This document shows positions 23,192-30,593 of a stretch of DNA of 32,236 nt, piece by piece; within the stretch, counting starts at the first letter, position 1, and every line of letters begins with the position of its first letter. Made by a program: the position numbers and the translations under genes. A model generated the notes under the pieces. That model was not told where the DNA came from. It saw nothing but the letters and a program-made list of their open reading frames with translations, and searched no databases. Source of the stretch: Cellulomonas avistercoris (lineage in GTDB: Bacteria > Actinomycetota > Actinomycetes > Actinomycetales > Cellulomonadaceae); NCBI RefSeq assembly GCF_014836445.1, contig NZ_JACSQV010000003.1:199347-231582 (forward strand). The letters run 5' to 3'.

Positions 23192-23973
23192 TGGAGGTCG
23201 TCATCGCAGCACCGGACGAGCTGGCGCGGCTGGCCGCGGACGCGGTCGAGCGGCTGCTCGTCGCACGGCCGGACGCCGTGCTCGGCCTCGCCACGGGCTC
23301 CAGCCCGCAGCTCGTGTACGACGAGCTCGCTCGCCGGCACGCCGAGCGCGGGCTGTCCTTCGCCCGCGTGCGGGCGTTCCTGCTCGACGAGTACGTGGGC
23401 CTGCCGGCGGACCACCCGCAGCGCTACCGCCACGTCATCGACGCCGATCTCGTCTCGCGCATCGACCTGCCGCCCGGCGCGGTGCACGGGCCGGACGGTC
23501 TCGCGGTCGACCTGGAGGCGGCGTGCGCGGCCTACGAGGCGGCCATCGCGCGGGCGGGCGGCGTCGACCTGCAGCTGCTGGGCATCGGCACCGACGGCCA
23601 CGTCGCGTTCAACGAGCCGGGCTCGTCGCTCGCGTCGCGCACCCGCATCAAGACCCTGACGCTGCGGACGCGGCAGGACAACGCACGGTTCTTCGGCGGT
23701 GACGCCGACGCGGTGCCCCGCCACTGCCTCACGCAGGGCCTCGCGACGATCTCCGCCGCGCGGCACCTCGTCCTCCTGGCGACCGGGGTGGGCAAGGCGC
23801 AGGCCGTCCGGCAGCTCGTCGAGGGGCCCGTGAGCGCCCGCTGGCCCGCCACCGTGCTGCAGCTGCACCCGCACGTCACCGTGCTCGTGGACGAGCAGGC
23901 GGCGAGCCTGCTCGAGCTCGCCGACCACTACCGCGAGACGTACGCGGACAAGCCCCCGTGGCAGGGCCTCTGA
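23191..23973 (+). CDS. nagB: Glucosamine-6-phosphate deaminase
   Basis: The 260-residue enzyme converts glucosamine-6-phosphate to fructose-6-phosphate and ammonia. Family motifs are VLGLATGSSPQLVYDEL (phosphate loop), FLLDEYVGL (general-base Asp), QLLGIGTDGHVAFNEPGSS (catalytic Asp-His-Glu region) and LLATGVGKAQAVRQLVEG. Its ATG shares one base with the kinase stop (TGATG), with GAGGGGAG just upstream. It is the last gene of the transporter operon and the strongest reason for calling it an amino-sugar locus. N-acetylglucosamine-6-phosphate deacetylase (NagA), needed if the import is acetylated, is not in the window. Confidence 0.95.
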   Translation: MEVVIAAPDELARLAADAVERLLVARPDAVLGLATGSSPQLVYDELARRHAERGLSFARVRAFLLDEYVGLPADHPQRYRHVIDADLVSRIDLPPGAVHGPDGLAVDLEAACAAYEAAIARAGGVDLQLLGIGTDGHVAFNEPGSSLASRTRIKTLTLRTRQDNARFFGGDADAVPRHCLTQGLATISAARHLVLLATGVGKAQAVRQLVEGPVSARWPATVLQLHPHVTVLVDEQAASLLELADHYRETYADKPPWQGL

Positions 23974-24010
23974 CGCGCCGGGCCTGCCGGTGCGTCGGGC
24001 CGTCCTCGTG

Positions 24011-24373
24011 TCAGCCGAGCAGGGCGCCGCGGACGAGGTCGAGGGCCTCGTCCGGGGTCAGTCCGGCCGCGCGGGCGGCGGTCACGTACGCCGCGGCCGC
24101 GTGGCGCGCCGTGACGTGCGCCGGTGCGGCGTCGTCGGCGACGACCGTCCCGCTGCGGCGCCGCGTGACGACGACCCCCGCGAGCTCGAGCTCGCGGAAC
24201 GCGCGGGCGACCGTGCCGGGCGCGACGCCGAGGTCCGTCGCCAGCGCGCGGATCGTCGGGAGTCGGTCGCCGGGGCGCAGCCGGCCGGCCGCGACGTGCG
24301 CGACCACCTGCGTGCGGACCTGCTCGTAGACCGGCACGCGGGAGGTCAGGTCGACCTCGACGTGCACGCTCAC
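24011..24373 (-). CDS. GntR-family transcriptional regulator (YtrA-like, short)
   Basis: The 120-residue regulator consists of a winged helix-turn-helix (VPVYEQVRTQVVAHVAAGRL, RLPTIRALATDLGVAPGTVARAFRELELAGVVVTRRRSGTVV) and a short C-terminal helical tail of about 45 residues. It has no large ligand-binding domain. That size and layout are typical of the YtrA subfamily, which usually sits with membrane or transporter genes and represses its own operon. The GTG at 24373 overlaps the stop of the membrane-protein gene (GTGA). The palindrome at 25343-25362, upstream of the operon, is its likely operator. Confidence 0.9.
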   Translation of the reverse strand: MSVHVEVDLTSRVPVYEQVRTQVVAHVAAGRLRPGDRLPTIRALATDLGVAPGTVARAFRELELAGVVVTRRRSGTVVADDAAPAHVTARHAAAAYVTAARAAGLTPDEALDLVRGALLG

Positions 24374-25317
24374 GCCGGCACCGCGGCGGGAGCGGCCGGT
24401 GCCGTCTCGCGGGACGCCCGCGCGAGGGCGACGCCCGTGACGGCGAGCGTCGCGACGAGGACCGCCGGTCCGACGACGAGGCCGGCGACGCCGAACGCCT
24501 GTGCGAGGGGGTCGGTCGACGTGGTCCACCCCTCGCCGACGTCGTAGCCGGAGGTGGCCGCGTTGCGCAGCGCGCTGCCGGTGACCAGGAGCACGCCCGC
24601 GAGCGTGCCGCCGACCACGAGCTGGACCGCGGCGAGGACGCGTCGGGCGCCGGCACGTCGCAGCCGGGTGTCGTCGGCCGTCGACACCTGCGCGACGGCG
24701 GGTCGGGAGGCGACGAGGTGCAGCGTGACGACGGTCGCCACGAGCAGCACGAGGACGGCCGCGGCGATCGGGAGGCCGTACGCCGCGCCGGGGTACGGAC
24801 CGGCGCCGGAGGTCGAGTGCGCGTCGGGACGCACCGTCACCGAACGACCGTCGGGGGCGGCCGTGAGCCCGGTCGCGAGCAGCACGACCAGCAGGGCGCC
24901 GGACCAGCCCAGGACCGTCGCGGCCAGCGCGCGCGGGGCGACGTCGCGGACGTCGCGGCGCGCGAGCGAGGCGCGGCGGACCGCACCGGCGGGGCGGGGC
25001 CACGTCCGCTCGCCGACGGCCGCGACGAGCAGCGCGACGACGCCCGCGAGGGCCGGTGCACCACCGAGCAGGATCCCCTGGTCGGGCCCGAAGGGGATCG
25101 TGCGCGGCAGCGCCACGGCGACGAGCACGAGGGCCGCCCAGGACAGGCCGGCGACGAGAGCGGCATGGCGCCGGGCGCGTGCGAACGCCTCGGGCGACGT
25201 CGCGACCTCCGGGGCGCTGCCCGGCCCCGCGGGGGTGCGGGCCGTGACGACGGTCGCGACGATCGCCGCCAGCGCCACGAGGGGCAGCAGCACGAGGGGC
25301 AGGACGAGCAGTCGCAC
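24370..25317 (-). CDS. Integral membrane protein co-transcribed with a GntR regulator
   Basis: The 315-residue protein has about six hydrophobic helices: near residues 3-24, 54-71, 82-102, 133-152, 180-203, 232-250 and 280-303, some of uncertain extent. The loop LPRTIPFGPDQG loosely resembles the DUF1648-type proteins that accompany YtrA-like regulators, but I cannot assign the family with confidence. GTG 25317 follows GGAGA. As first gene of a two-gene operon it is probably controlled by the regulator it precedes. Function unknown. Confidence 0.82.
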   Translation of the reverse strand: MRLLVLPLVLLPLVALAAIVATVVTARTPAGPGSAPEVATSPEAFARARRHAALVAGLSWAALVLVAVALPRTIPFGPDQGILLGGAPALAGVVALLVAAVGERTWPRPAGAVRRASLARRDVRDVAPRALAATVLGWSGALLVVLLATGLTAAPDGRSVTVRPDAHSTSGAGPYPGAAYGLPIAAAVLVLLVATVVTLHLVASRPAVAQVSTADDTRLRRAGARRVLAAVQLVVGGTLAGVLLVTGSALRNAATSGYDVGEGWTTSTDPLAQAFGVAGLVVGPAVLVATLAVTGVALARASRETAPAAPAAVPA

Positions 25318-25342
25318 GGTGGGTCTCCGATCCGATGGTCAA

Positions 25343-25362
25343 TGTGTCGATACTTTGACACA
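25343..25362. promoter_or_regulatory. Palindromic operator TGTGTC-N8-GACACA
   Basis: TGTGTC (25343-25348) and GACACA (25357-25362) are perfect inverted arms around an A/T-rich centre (GATACTTT), 26 bp upstream of the GTG of the membrane-protein/GntR operon. An A/T-rich 20-bp palindrome is conspicuous at this GC content. Position and size fit autoregulation by the GntR protein. Confidence 0.6.
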
Positions 25363-25438
25363 TGGATGGTCGGGGAGGAAGCCGTCGACCGTGGGGCTCC
25401 ACACGATCACCCACCACCGGGACGTCGGACCCGCGACG

Positions 25439-25444
25439 TACGAT
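25439..25444 (+). promoter_or_regulatory. -10 element TACGAT for the DUF3039 gene
   Basis: TACGAT ends seven bases before ATG 25452. There is no Shine-Dalgarno sequence in front of the gene, so the transcript is probably leaderless. Confidence 0.5.
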
Positions 25445-25451
25445 GTCCGGC

Positions 25452-25826
25452 ATGAGTGAGCCGACCACGCCGACAGGACCCGACGACCCGTTCGGCCCGC
25501 AGGGCGGCACCTCGCTCCTCGAGCGCACCGAGACCGACGAGCAGGTCGAGCCGGGGGACCACGAGCGCTTCGCGCACTACGTGCGCAAGGAGAAGATCAT
25601 GGAGTCCGCGATGACCGGCAAGCCGGTCATCGCCCTGTGCGGCAAGGTCTGGGTGCCGGGTCGCGACCCGAACAAGTTCCCCGTGTGCCCGGTGTGCAAG
25701 GAGGTCTACGACGGCCTGCGGGAGCCGCAGGACGGCGACGGCGGCTCCGGCGGTGGCGGGGGCGGTCGCGGGTTCTTCGGCTTCGGCCGTGGCAAGGGCT
25801 CCGGCTCCGGCGCGGGCGGCGCGTGA
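25452..25826 (+). CDS. DUF3039 family protein
   Basis: The 124-residue protein has an acidic N-terminus (TETDEQVEPGDHERFAHYV) and a conserved core, RKEKIMESAMTGKPVIALCGKVWVPGRDPNKFPVCPVCKEVYDGL. The core's cysteines (LCGK and CPVCKE) could bind zinc. A low-complexity Gly/Arg/Phe/Ser tail follows (GRGFFGFGRGKGSGSGAGG). This pattern is the actinobacterial DUF3039 family, of unknown function. ATG 25452 fits a leaderless start; ATG 25443 would add three residues. Its stop overlaps the helicase start (GTGA), so the pair is co-translated, which implies a shared task in nucleic-acid metabolism. Confidence 0.88.
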   Translation: MSEPTTPTGPDDPFGPQGGTSLLERTETDEQVEPGDHERFAHYVRKEKIMESAMTGKPVIALCGKVWVPGRDPNKFPVCPVCKEVYDGLREPQDGDGGSGGGGGGRGFFGFGRGKGSGSGAGGA

Positions 25827-27628
25827 GCGCGGCCCGTCGGTCCGTCGCCCCCCTCAACACCCCCCAGCACCCCTCGACGTCGGCAGCGCAGCAGCTGCCG
25901 CCGGCGTTCCCCGCGCGTGCGCCGTGGGGGGCCGCGGGGAGCCTGCGGGCGTGGCAGGCGCAGGCCATCGACCTCTACCGCGAGCGCTCGCCGCGCGACT
26001 TCCTGGCGGTCGCGACGCCCGGCGCCGGCAAGACGACCTTCGCGCTGCGCATCGCGACCGAGCTCCTCGAGTCGCGCACGGTGCGACGGGTCACCGTCGT
26101 CGCGCCCACGGAGCACCTGAAGAAGCAGTGGGCGGACGCCGCGGCGCGCGTGGGCATCCGGCTCGACCCGCGCTTCTCCAACGCGCAGGGGCGCCACGGC
26201 GCGGGCTACGACGGCGTCGCCGTCACCTACGCGCAGGTCGCGAGCAAGCCCGCGCTGCACGCCGCCCGCACGACCGCCGAGCGCACCCTCGTCATCCTCG
26301 ACGAGGTGCACCACGGCGGTGACGCGCTGTCCTGGGGCGACGCCGTCCGCGAGGCGTTCGAGGGCGCGACGCGCCGCCTCGCGCTGACGGGCACGCCGTT
26401 CCGGTCCGACACGGCCCCGATCCCGTTCGTGACCTACGCGCCGGACGCGCACGGGATCCGTCGCTCGCTCGCCGACTTCACCTACGCGTACGGCGACGCG
26501 CTGCGCGACCACGTCGTGCGGCCCGTCATCTTCCTGTCGTACTCCGGGTCCATGCGGTGGCGCACCAAGGCGGGCGACGAGATCTCCGCGCGCCTGGGCG
26601 AGCCGCTGACCAAGGACATGACGTCACAGGCGTGGCGCACCGCGCTCGACCCCAACGGCGAGTGGATCCCCTCGGTGCTCGCGGCGGCGGACCGGCGGCT
26701 GACGGAGGTCCGGCGCACGGTCCCCGACGCGGGCGCCATGATCATCGCCACGGACCAGACCGACGCCCGCGCGTACGCGGGGCACCTGGCGCGTCTGACG
26801 GGGCAGTCGCCCGTGGTCGTGCTGTCCGACGACGACGGCGCGAGCGACCGGATCGAGGAGTTCGCCGAGGGCGACGCGCGGTGGCTCGTCGCGGTGCGCA
26901 TGGTCTCCGAGGGCGTCGACGTGCCGCGGCTGGCCGTGGGCGTCTACGCCACGAGCACCGCGACGCCGCTGTTCTTCGCGCAGGCCGTCGGGCGCTTCGT
27001 GCGCGCGCGTCGGCGGGGCGAGACGGCGTCCGTGTTCCTGCCCAGCGTCCCGCAGCTGCTCGAGCTCGCAGCCACGCTGGAGGTCGAGCGGGACCACGCC
27101 CTCGACCGGCCGACGAACGGCTCCGAGGACCCGGAGGCCGACCTCCTGGCGCTCGCCGAGCGCGCGGAGAAGAGCGCGGACGCCGTCGGCTCCGACGGGG
27201 TCGCGGGGAGCTTCGAGGCGCTCGAGGCGCAGGCGTCGTTCGACCGTGTCCTGTTCGACGGCGGCGAGTTCGGCACGGGCGCGGAGGTCGGCTCGGAGGA
27301 GGAGCTCGACTTCCTCGGTCTGCCCGGGCTGCTCGACGCGGACCAGGTCACGACGCTCCTGCGGCAGCGGCAGGCGGACCAGCAGGGTGCCCGGCGCGCG
27401 CGGGCCCAGGTCGAGCCCGAGGTGATGGACCACCGCAAGCAGGCCGAGCTCCGCAAGGAGCTGGCCCAGCTGGTCGGTGCGTGGGCGCGCCGCAGCGGCC
27501 AGCCGCACGCGACCGTCCACGCCGAGCTGCGCCGGCGGTGCGGCGGGCCCGAGGTCGCGGTCGCCGCGCCGGACCAGCTCGCGGCCCGGATCGCGATGCT
27601 GCGTGGCTGGTTCGTCGGCAAGCGCTGA
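25823..27628 (+). CDS. DEAD/DEAH-box superfamily 2 helicase
   Basis: The 601-residue ATPase shows the SF2 helicase motifs: Q-like SLRAWQAQAIDLY, Walker A ATPGAGKTT (Lys70), motif Ia VVAPTEHLKKQW, motif II DEVHHGGD (Asp160, a DEVH box), motif III-like LTGTPFRSD, motif V RMVSEGVDVPRLAVGVYAT and motif VI QAVGRFVRARRRGE. The middle and C-terminal parts (ADLLALAERAEKSAD, then RQRQADQQGARRARAQ) are acidic and coiled-coil-like. The GTG start overlaps the DUF3039 stop. The general type is that of restriction- or repair-like translocases. Its substrate is unknown. A hairpin at 27629-27658 probably ends the transcript. Confidence 0.92.
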   Translation: MSAARRSVAPLNTPQHPSTSAAQQLPPAFPARAPWGAAGSLRAWQAQAIDLYRERSPRDFLAVATPGAGKTTFALRIATELLESRTVRRVTVVAPTEHLKKQWADAAARVGIRLDPRFSNAQGRHGAGYDGVAVTYAQVASKPALHAARTTAERTLVILDEVHHGGDALSWGDAVREAFEGATRRLALTGTPFRSDTAPIPFVTYAPDAHGIRRSLADFTYAYGDALRDHVVRPVIFLSYSGSMRWRTKAGDEISARLGEPLTKDMTSQAWRTALDPNGEWIPSVLAAADRRLTEVRRTVPDAGAMIIATDQTDARAYAGHLARLTGQSPVVVLSDDDGASDRIEEFAEGDARWLVAVRMVSEGVDVPRLAVGVYATSTATPLFFAQAVGRFVRARRRGETASVFLPSVPQLLELAATLEVERDHALDRPTNGSEDPEADLLALAERAEKSADAVGSDGVAGSFEALEAQASFDRVLFDGGEFGTGAEVGSEEELDFLGLPGLLDADQVTTLLRQRQADQQGARRARAQVEPEVMDHRKQAELRKELAQLVGAWARRSGQPHATVHAELRRRCGGPEVAVAAPDQLAARIAMLRGWFVGKR

Positions 27629-27658
27629 GGCGCTGCCGCTTGCCCGCGGCCGGGCGCC
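27629..27658 (+). terminator. Terminator after the helicase gene
   Basis: GGCGC/GCGCC (outer) and GCCGC/GCGGC (inner) pair around a 6-base loop TTGCCC with a small internal loop, starting one base past the helicase stop codon. Confidence 0.5.
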
Positions 27659-27807
27659 ATCTCAGCATGTGGACCATGAGAATCGCATGAAATCGCAGGT
27701 CACCGCGCTGGACGCGTGACCACATACCAGTGCCGGACGCTCGCGCAAGTCGACCGTTCAGCGTGCCGAACCGGGCGGGGACTGCCAGGCTCATCCCGAC
27801 ACAAACC

Positions 27808-27829
27808 CGGCCCGGGTACCCCCGGGCCG
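27808..27829. promoter_or_regulatory. 9-bp hairpin in the leader of the 51-residue protein gene
   Basis: CGGCCCGGG (27808-27816) and CCCGGGCCG (27821-27829) pair perfectly around TACC, 56 bases before the start codon. It is in the 257-bp gap 27629-27885, which otherwise shows only a terminator, a 10-bp-period repeat of AATCGCA (27681-27697) and a ribosome binding site. It may be an attenuator or an mRNA stability element. Confidence 0.45.
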
Positions 27830-27885
27830 AACCCGGAGCCTGGCGGCGTACATGCCGCCGGCGTTCGCACGAAAGAGGTGTTCAC

Positions 27886-28041
27886 ATGCCGTCCTGGCTC
27901 ATCCTCATCCTTGTCGGTGTCGTCCTCGTCATCCTTGGCGTCGCGACCAACATCGGCCAGTTCCTCATCTGGATCGGCGTCATCGTGCTGGTCGTCAGCC
28001 TCATCCTCGGCCTGGTGGGCCGCGGTCGTTCGAGGATCTAG
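27886..28041 (+). CDS. Small hydrophobic membrane protein (51 residues)
   Basis: The protein consists of two closely spaced hydrophobic helices (about residues 4-22 and 25-44) joined by NIGQ and a basic tail GRGRSRI. The ATG at 27886 is preceded by AGAGGTG, and the codon use is unlike its surroundings in favouring Ile (ATC), as expected for a real membrane protein. Similar tiny proteins are common in Actinobacteria next to stress genes; function unknown. It has its own long upstream region and a strong terminator, so it is an independent transcript. Confidence 0.8.
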   Translation: MPSWLILILVGVVLVILGVATNIGQFLIWIGVIVLVVSLILGLVGRGRSRI

Positions 28042-28096
28042 CGCAGCCGCGACGGCCGACACCCCCTCCGCCGACCGTCGCGCCGCACGCAGCACC

Positions 28097-28125
28097 AGGC
28101 CGGGACGCCATGCGCGTCCCGGCCT
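28097..28125. terminator. Bidirectional terminator, 12-bp perfect stem
   Basis: AGGCCGGGACGC (28097-28108) pairs with its complement at 28114-28125 around CATGC. It separates the 51-residue protein gene (plus strand) from the convergent pncB (minus strand). Confidence 0.8.
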
Positions 28126-28151
28126 GTGCCGTACCCGGGCGGCTGCACCCG

Positions 28152-28181
28152 GGGTCGGACGCCTCAGGGTCGGACGCCTCA
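28152..28181. repeat. Tandem 15-bp duplication at the pncB stop codon
   Basis: GGGTCGGACGCCTCA occurs at 28152-28166 and again at 28167-28181. The second copy ends with the pncB stop (TCA, minus strand). It looks like a recent slippage duplication of the gene's 3' edge and does not change the protein. Confidence 0.75.
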
Positions 28182-29579
28182 GGCCAGGCGCATCTCGACG
28201 GTCTCGACCGCGGCCTCGTCGGCCGACAGGCGACGCGCCCCGCGGGGCAGCTCGTCGCGCGACGCGGCGTGCCGTGCGCGCGCGGCCTGCACGCCCGCGG
28301 CGGCCGTGAGCCCCGGCAGGACCTCGCCGTCGGTCACGAGCGGCACGTGCAGGGGCCGCAGCAGCGGGTCCGGCTCGCGGCGCCGCGCGTCGGTCCACGC
28401 GGCCACCTGCTCGTCCGGTCCCACGACCAGCACCTCCTCGACGGCGCGGCCGTCCCGCCCGAGGCGCCGCGCGGCGGCCTTGCGGCCGCCCAGGCTCGTC
28501 TTGGACCGCGACGCCTTCGCGACCGGCTCCATCACCCCGGACGCGCCCTCGCGCGCGACCAGCTTGTAGACCATGCCGCACGTCGGGGCACCGGAGCCCG
28601 TGACGAGCGAGGTGCCCACGCCGTAGGAGTCGACCGGCGCCACCGCGAGCGACGCGATGGCGTGCTCGTCCAGGTCGCTGGTGACGACGATCTTCGTGTC
28701 GCGCGCACCGGCGGCGTCCAGCTGCGCGCGGACCTCGTGCGCCAGCACCCCCAGGTCGCCCGAGTCGAGGCGCACGGCCCCGAGCCCGGTGCCCGCCGCG
28801 GCGAGCGCCCGCTCGACCCCGCGACGCACGTCGTACGTGTCGACCAGCAGGGTCGTGCCCGGCCCGTGCGAGCGCACCTGCGAGGCGAACGCCGCCTCCT
28901 CGTCGTCGTGCAGCAGCGTGAACGCGTGGGCCGCGGTGCCGATCGTCGGCAGCCCGTAGCGCCGGCCGGCCTCGAGGTTCGACGTGGCGGCGAACCCGGC
29001 GACGACCGCGGCCCGCGCGGCCGCGACGGCGGCGTCCTCGTGCGCGCGGCGCGCCCCCATCTCGAGGCACGGGCGGTCCACGGCCGCGCTCGTCATGCGG
29101 GACGCCGCCGACGCGACCGCCGAGTCGTAGTTGAGGACGGACAGCACGAGGGTCTCGATGAGCACGGCCTGCGCGAAGGTGCCCTCGACGACCAGCACCG
29201 GCGACTGCGGGAAGAAGACCTCGCCCTCGGCGTACCCGACGACGTCCCCGGCGAAGCGGTAGTCCGCGAGGAACGCGAGCGTCGCGTCGTCGACGACGCG
29301 CTCGTCGGCCAGCCAGTCGAGCTCCGGCGTCCCGAACCGGAAGGCCGCGAGCTGCTCCAGCACCCGACCCGTGCCCGCCAGCACCCCGTACCGGCGTCCC
29401 GCGGGCAGCCGCCGGGTGAACACCTCGAAGACGCAGCGCCGGTGCGCCGTGCCGTCGGCGAGCGCCGCCTGCAGCATGGTCAGCTCGTAGCGGTCGGTGA
29501 GCAGCGCGGTGCTGCCGGAGCCGACCGCGGCCACGGCAGCGGTGGTCGGGGTGGGCGCGGGGGCGCTCGTGTCCGTCAT
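28179..29579 (-). CDS. pncB: Nicotinate phosphoribosyltransferase
   Basis: The 466-residue enzyme makes nicotinate mononucleotide from nicotinate and PRPP, the first step of the Preiss-Handler NAD salvage route. Motifs are [18 protein letters not shown] at the N-terminus, [58 protein letters not shown] and [27 protein letters not shown] 29579 follows a TACGTT hexamer by six bases and has no ribosome binding site, so it is probably leaderless. The first 20 residues are an Ala/Thr/Pro-rich tail. It is divergent from clpS across 69 bp, an arrangement widespread in Actinobacteria. Confidence 0.95.
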   Translation of the reverse strand: MTDTSAPAPTPTTAAVAAVGSGSTALLTDRYELTMLQAALADGTAHRRCVFEVFTRRLPAGRRYGVLAGTGRVLEQLAAFRFGTPELDWLADERVVDDATLAFLADYRFAGDVVGYAEGEVFFPQSPVLVVEGTFAQAVLIETLVLSVLNYDSAVASAASRMTSAAVDRPCLEMGARRAHEDAAVAAARAAVVAGFAATSNLEAGRRYGLPTIGTAAHAFTLLHDDEEAAFASQVRSHGPGTTLLVDTYDVRRGVERALAAAGTGLGAVRLDSGDLGVLAHEVRAQLDAAGARDTKIVVTSDLDEHAIASLAVAPVDSYGVGTSLVTGSGAPTCGMVYKLVAREGASGVMEPVAKASRSKTSLGGRKAAARRLGRDGRAVEEVLVVGPDEQVAAWTDARRREPDPLLRPLHVPLVTDGEVLPGLTAAAGVQAARARHAASRDELPRGARRLSADEAAVETVEMRLA

Positions 29580-29585
29580 GGCGTC

Positions 29586-29591
29586 AACGTA
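29586..29591 (-). promoter_or_regulatory. -10 element TACGTT for pncB
   Basis: TACGTT on the minus strand ends six bases before the pncB ATG, giving a transcription start at the initiation codon. No -35 hexamer is evident. Confidence 0.5.
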
Positions 29592-29635
29592 GTCCGGACC
29601 CACGTCCGGCACCCGGCGGCCCGTCCGGCGCGGCC

Positions 29636-29641
29636 TACAGT
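29636..29641 (+). promoter_or_regulatory. -10 element TACAGT for clpS
   Basis: TACAGT ends seven bases before the clpS GTG at 29649. The two divergent -10 elements of pncB and clpS are 44 bp apart, so their upstream regions overlap fully. Confidence 0.5.
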
Positions 29642-29648
29642 TGTCGTC

Positions 29649-29942
29649 GTGCCTGCGACGACCGCCCCCGACACGCGTCCCGACGTGGACGAGGCGACGT
29701 CCACCGCCGACGCGTGGGTGACGATCGTCTGGAACGACCCCGTCAACCTCATGTCCTACGTGACGTACGTCTTCCAGACCCACTTCGGCTACCCGCGCGA
29801 GAAGGCCGACCGCCTCATGCACCAGGTGCACGAGGAGGGGCGTGCGGTCGTCTCGACCGGCAACCGCGAGGCGATGGAGGTCGACGTGCAGGCCATGCAC
29901 TCCTACGGGCTGTGGGCCACCATGCAGCGCGGCGGGCAGTGA
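29649..29942 (+). CDS. clpS: ATP-dependent Clp protease adaptor
   Basis: ClpS delivers N-degron substrates to the ClpA/ClpC-ClpP protease. The 97 residues include the conserved core [26 protein letters not shown] (Asn-Asp-Pro motif for N-end residue binding), then [41 protein letters not shown]. The N-terminal 20 residues are a flexible Thr/Asp/Pro tail as usual. GTG 29649 is the only in-frame start that keeps the core and sits seven bases after TACAGT. The stop and the next ATG share one base (TGATG). Confidence 0.95.
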   Translation: MPATTAPDTRPDVDEATSTADAWVTIVWNDPVNLMSYVTYVFQTHFGYPREKADRLMHQVHEEGRAVVSTGNREAMEVDVQAMHSYGLWATMQRGGQ

Positions 29943-30583
29943 TGCGGGCGTTCCGTCGGCAGAAGGGCCACTTCGTCGCAGGGCTGGACGCCGGGGAGCG
30001 GGCCGTCGTCGCGTCCGTCGTGGCGGACGTCGCCGAGCTGCTCGGCGCCGGCAGGTTCGAGGACGGCCCCCGTCCGGGTGCGTCGTCACCGGCCCACCCG
30101 GGCGCGCCCGAGGGCTGGTCGCTGCGCACCGCGCCCGTGCCGCCCCCGCAGGACCCGGCCGTGCGCCGCCTGCTGCCCGACGCGTCGCGCGACGACCCGG
30201 AGGTCGCCGGCGAGTTCCGCCGGCTCACCGAGGACGACCTGCGGGCCCGCAAGATCGCGCGCCTGCGCACGCTGTGGACCTCGCTCGTGCACGGGGAGCC
30301 GGGGTGGCCGGAGCACGCCCTCGTCGTCTCGCCGCAGGCCGCGGACGACGTGGCCGCGACCCTGACCGACCTGCGGCTCGTGCTGGGCGAGCGCCTCGAG
30401 CTGCGCACCGACGCGGACTCGGAGGCGCTCTACGACGGTCTGGCCGCCGAGGACGAGGACGACGTGCGCGCGTACCTGGCGTCGGTCTACGGCGCGCTGT
30501 CGTGGCTCCAGGAGTCGCTGCTGGCTGTGATGCTCGCCGCACCTGAGGCCGGCGGCGGGGGGCGAGGGCGGTCCGGCGGCTAG
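29942..30583 (+). CDS. DUF2017 family protein
   Basis: The 213-residue protein is the DUF2017 protein that regularly lies between clpS and murI in Actinobacteria. Recognisable parts are the basic start [73 protein letters not shown] and [21 protein letters not shown]. It is probably cytoplasmic and helical. Its ATG overlaps the clpS stop by one base, so it is co-translated with the adaptor. A role near proteolysis is plausible but not established. The TAG stop is also the first half of the murI -10 element. Confidence 0.9.
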   Translation: MRAFRRQKGHFVAGLDAGERAVVASVVADVAELLGAGRFEDGPRPGASSPAHPGAPEGWSLRTAPVPPPQDPAVRRLLPDASRDDPEVAGEFRRLTEDDLRARKIARLRTLWTSLVHGEPGWPEHALVVSPQAADDVAATLTDLRLVLGERLELRTDADSEALYDGLAAEDEDDVRAYLASVYGALSWLQESLLAVMLAAPEAGGGGRGRSGG

Positions 30584-30586
30584 TCT
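30581..30586 (+). promoter_or_regulatory. -10 element TAGTCT for murI, overlapping a stop codon
   Basis: TAGTCT ends seven bases before the murI GTG at 30594. Its first three bases are the stop codon of the DUF2017 gene. No Shine-Dalgarno sequence precedes murI, so murI may have its own leaderless transcript in addition to read-through from clpS. Confidence 0.45.
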
Positions 30587-30593
30587 CGGTCGG

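Noticed and set aside
27814..27819. GGGTAC as a SigB-type -10 element upstream of the 51-residue protein
   Set aside because: No GTTT-like -35 lies at the right distance, and the bases belong to the 9-bp hairpin.
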